From positions 1 through 36,150 of the forward strand of contig NZ_HG424588.1 in assembly GCF_000336385.2 (NCBI RefSeq): a stretch of 36,150 bases of DNA, given 5' to 3'. Positions 34,206-36,150 of this stretch are shown one piece after another. The notes under the pieces were generated by a model. The model was given only the letters and a program-made list of their open reading frames with translations. It made no database searches and was not told the origin of the DNA. Origin of the DNA: Lysobacter antibioticus HS124. GTDB lineage: Bacteria > Pseudomonadota > Gammaproteobacteria > Xanthomonadales > Xanthomonadaceae. The translations under genes and the position numbers were made by a program. Each line of letters starts with the position of its first letter. Positions within the stretch are counted from its first letter, which is position 1.

Positions 34206-36150
34206 ATGACCGTGAAATATCTTCTTGCTGACACCAGCAGCTTGGTTTTTGCCTATCGCGCGGGAGGCCCGGATCTACTTGATGCATATATCAAGCTCGC
34301 CGAAAACGAGGGATTTAAGCTCACCATCTCCAGACTAGTCGAAATCGAAATTGAAAAAGGTCCTCTTGAACGGGACCTCCTTGATTATCTCGCCAGTCGC
34401 GATATCAGAGCTCAAGACACACCCGAAACAGAGCAACAATTGAGGGATGCTACCGATCCTCAGGAGCTCAAGCGGCTTACAAAAAATGCAGGCGAACGCT
34501 CCCTGCTCGAAATCGCAGCTCGCGAGCATGCTGAAGGTCGCAACGTCGTCATCTGGTCTGATGACGGGCAATTCATTTCGCCGCAGATACGGCGCCAACT
34601 CCAGCGGGAGCTGCCTGGCCTGCAACTCAGGACTACCGCCGAGTTGCTGGACCAATCGTACCGGGATGGCATCATCACTGAGGCCCAGTACCAACAGCAT
34701 TTAGCCGGCTACCGCCAACAGGATCATTTCCAGAAGAGCACCCGCCTCAATTCGTTCGACCCCTCCCTATCCCCCGCCCCCGCCGATCTCCCCGAAGGCG
34801 AAACCTCCTTGCGCGGCCCCAACGGCCAGCGCGGCTTCGCCTCCGCCCAATTGCTGATCGGCGAGGTTCCCAGAAACACCCTGATCCGCTCCGGCGGTCT
34901 GTTGGCCAGCGGGGTCGACGTGGCCGCCAGCACTCGCCGCGTCGCCGAATTGCTGGAGCAGGACAATCCCACCGCCGCGCGGTCCGAAGCCACCCATGCG
35001 GCGGCGCGCAATCTCGGCGGCTGGGTCGGCGGCAGCGCCGCGGCCTACGCGGTCGGCACCTCGGGCTACGTGCCCGCGGCCCTGGTCGTCGCCGACGCGA
35101 TGCTGATGAGCAAGGCCTTCGACAAGGCCGTGGACCTGAAAGAAAACCACGACATCACCCATCAGACCGACCGGCAGGGCGTGGCGTGGGAATTCAATGG
35201 CCGCAACTGGGTGCGCGAGGGCTTGATCGACCGCAGCGCCGACGGCCGCGACAACCCGGTCGAAGGCACGCTAGGCGCGAACTACGACAAGGCGCGCGAG
35301 CTGGGCGCCCGAGCCAGCGTCACGGCGGTGGAACTGGCCCTGGGCAAGGTGCCGCGGCCGCAGGATCCGTTCGATATTCCGGCCGGCCCGCACGACCAAG
35401 GGGGCCTGGACAACCCGAACTGGCGCCGCGACCCGGCGACGGAGCAGTGGCAGCGCCAGGTCAAGACCGGCGTCGCCGGCGCCAACGATCGCGGCGTTTA
35501 CGAACAACAGGTCGCCACCCCGGAACGGGCGATGGAGCTGAACCGCGAAGCGGTCGCGCGCATCCAGCACAACATCGGCAACGGCCGCGAGGCCGTCGCC
35601 GCCGCCTACCTGGAGAACTACGCCGCGCAGCGCTCGAGCGACTTCGTCGCGGTGCCGGCGGCCGTGCAATCGGCGCGGCCGCGGCCCGAGGAGGTGCTGG
35701 GCTCGGACGGCCAGCTCTATCGGCGCAGCCCGGACGGGGAATGGGCCGGCGCCGGCCGGGTCGCGCAGGGCAATCTGGCGCTGGAGCTGGAGCTGACCCG
35801 CTCGGCGCGCGAGCCCTCGCTGCAGCAGTTCGATGCGCGCCTCGCCGCACTCGACGCCAGGCCCGCGCCCAGCGAAGAACAGCGTCAGCAGAACCATCTG
35901 CTGCACCAGTACCGGGTCACCGCCGACAGGACCGAACTCACTCCCGAATGGCAGCAGGCCATCGGCCTGGCGGTGCAACGCACCCGCGACGCGCACGGCA
36001 TCGACGGGCCCGGCGCGCTGCAACTGCAACGCAGCCACGGAGCCTATGGCGCCGACAGTTCCATCGCCCACTACCAGCGCGACGCCCAGGGCGTGAACCG
36101 GCTGGGCGCCGTCACCAGCCGCGAAGACATCCTGCAGGCGCGCCAGGAGG
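34206..36150 (+). CDS. PIN-domain toxin fused to a long effector-like body (partial, runs off the window)
   Basis: An uninterrupted frame of 648 codons to the window edge; its 3' end is missing. Residues 1-178 resemble a PIN ribonuclease domain: 'VKYLLADTSSLVFAY' (D9), 'TISRLVEIEIEKG' (E46/E48), 'NAGERSLLEIAAREHAEG' (E97) and 'NVVIWSDDGQF' (D119/D120), the order of acidic metal ligands in VapC-type enzymes. A Pro-rich linker follows. About residues 205-350 contain 'TLIRSGGLLASGVDVAAST', a Gly/Ala-rich hydrophobic part ('AARNLGGWVGGSAAAYAVG', about 265-300) and 'VAWEFNGRNWVREGLID'. From memory this recalls bodies of Xanthomonadaceae secreted effectors. The rest is Gln/Arg-rich and helical. An XVIPCD delivery domain beyond the edge is plausible but unseen. 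G+C rises from 28/60 (34201-34260) to 47/60 (35041-35100). Confidence 0.75.
   Translation, partial: MTVKYLLADTSSLVFAYRAGGPDLLDAYIKLAENEGFKLTISRLVEIEIEKGPLERDLLDYLASRDIRAQDTPETEQQLRDATDPQELKRLTKNAGERSLLEIAAREHAEGRNVVIWSDDGQFISPQIRRQLQRELPGLQLRTTAELLDQSYRDGIITEAQYQQHLAGYRQQDHFQKSTRLNSFDPSLSPAPADLPEGETSLRGPNGQRGFASAQLLIGEVPRNTLIRSGGLLASGVDVAASTRRVAELLEQDNPTAARSEATHAAARNLGGWVGGSAAAYAVGTSGYVPAALVVADAMLMSKAFDKAVDLKENHDITHQTDRQGVAWEFNGRNWVREGLIDRSADGRDNPVEGTLGANYDKARELGARASVTAVELALGKVPRPQDPFDIPAGPHDQGGLDNPNWRRDPATEQWQRQVKTGVAGANDRGVYEQQVATPERAMELNREAVARIQHNIGNGREAVAAAYLENYAAQRSSDFVAVPAAVQSARPRPEEVLGSDGQLYRRSPDGEWAGAGRVAQGNLALELELTRSAREPSLQQFDARLAALDARPAPSEEQRQQNHLLHQYRVTADRTELTPEWQQAIGLAVQRTRDAHGIDGPGALQLQRSHGAYGADSSIAHYQRDAQGVNRLGAVTSREDILQARQE

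Noticed and set aside
33787-34700. Ordinary VapBC toxin-antitoxin module
   Set aside because: The order small gene then PIN domain fits, but the PIN frame continues for at least 470 codons and the small protein is a 134-residue helical repeat unit with no DNA-binding VapB pattern.
35271-36071. Minus-strand open frame at the right edge
   Set aside because: The plus strand carries a single uninterrupted frame from 34206 to the edge with a strong ribosome-binding site and coherent domains; the minus frame is its shadow.

Overview
The window reads as chromosomal DNA of a high-GC gammaproteobacterium of the Xanthomonadaceae (Lysobacteraceae), most likely Lysobacter. The grounds are the very G+C-rich third codon positions, two short GTAGGAGCGGCG-type palindromic intergenic repeats near base 1, several secreted proteases (M35, S8, S41), and a lipase-like protein with a C-terminal XVIPCD-type domain, the delivery tag of the Xanthomonadales bacteria-killing type IV secretion system. 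The genus is inference; no rRNA or tRNA is present.

Layout. 1-4.4 kb: minus-strand genes for a stand-alone FMN/[3Fe-4S] glutamate-synthase-like protein, a TviB-type UDP-sugar dehydrogenase and a MASE2-GGDEF diguanylate cyclase. 4.7-7.7 kb: a small 'YWxxHY' protein, an overlapping FolM-like/FolK-like pterin gene pair with atypical catalytic residues, and an NAD-dependent epimerase. 7.8-10.8 kb: an exported serine hydrolase divergent from a DesK/NarL-type two-component system. 10.8-13.3 kb: a LysR regulator divergent from an exported SnoaL-like protein, then a secreted protein with a Gly/His/Lys tail. 13.5-17.6 kb: M35 metalloprotease, XVIPCD lipase and S8 subtilase. 17.7-18.9 kb: ChrA.

19.3-27.8 kb holds a complete wspABCDEFR operon. 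By homology, a surface-sensing receptor complex (WspA with WspB/D) drives the kinase WspE. WspE phosphorylates the diguanylate cyclase WspR, and WspC/WspF adapt the receptor. Most junctions are 4-base ATGA overlaps. The exception is wspE-wspF, where a 94-base gap carries a 14-base tandem repeat and a 19-codon mini-ORF that ends on the wspF start. With the MASE2-GGDEF protein at 3.3-4.4 kb, the window encodes two diguanylate cyclases, both with a visible I-site.

27.8-31.8 kb: a secreted hypothetical protein, an S41 peptidase, the second 'YWxxHY' paralogue, a hypothetical protein and a copper-chaperone-like HMA protein behind a MerR/CueR-type promoter.

32.3 kb to the end is the most interesting part. 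A 439-residue protein made of three ~140-residue repeats is followed, after an AT-rich gap, by a 134-residue single-repeat protein. Fourteen bases further is an open frame of at least 648 codons that runs off the window. It starts with a PIN-nuclease-like domain (acidic residues D9, E46/E48, E97, D119/D120) and continues into a long, G+C-rich, effector-like region. Base composition switches abruptly inside this gene near 34740, so the PIN part and the single-repeat gene look like one imported toxin-immunity cassette joined to a resident delivery body. The triple-repeat protein looks like a poly-immunity protein. Their roles are inferred, not shown.
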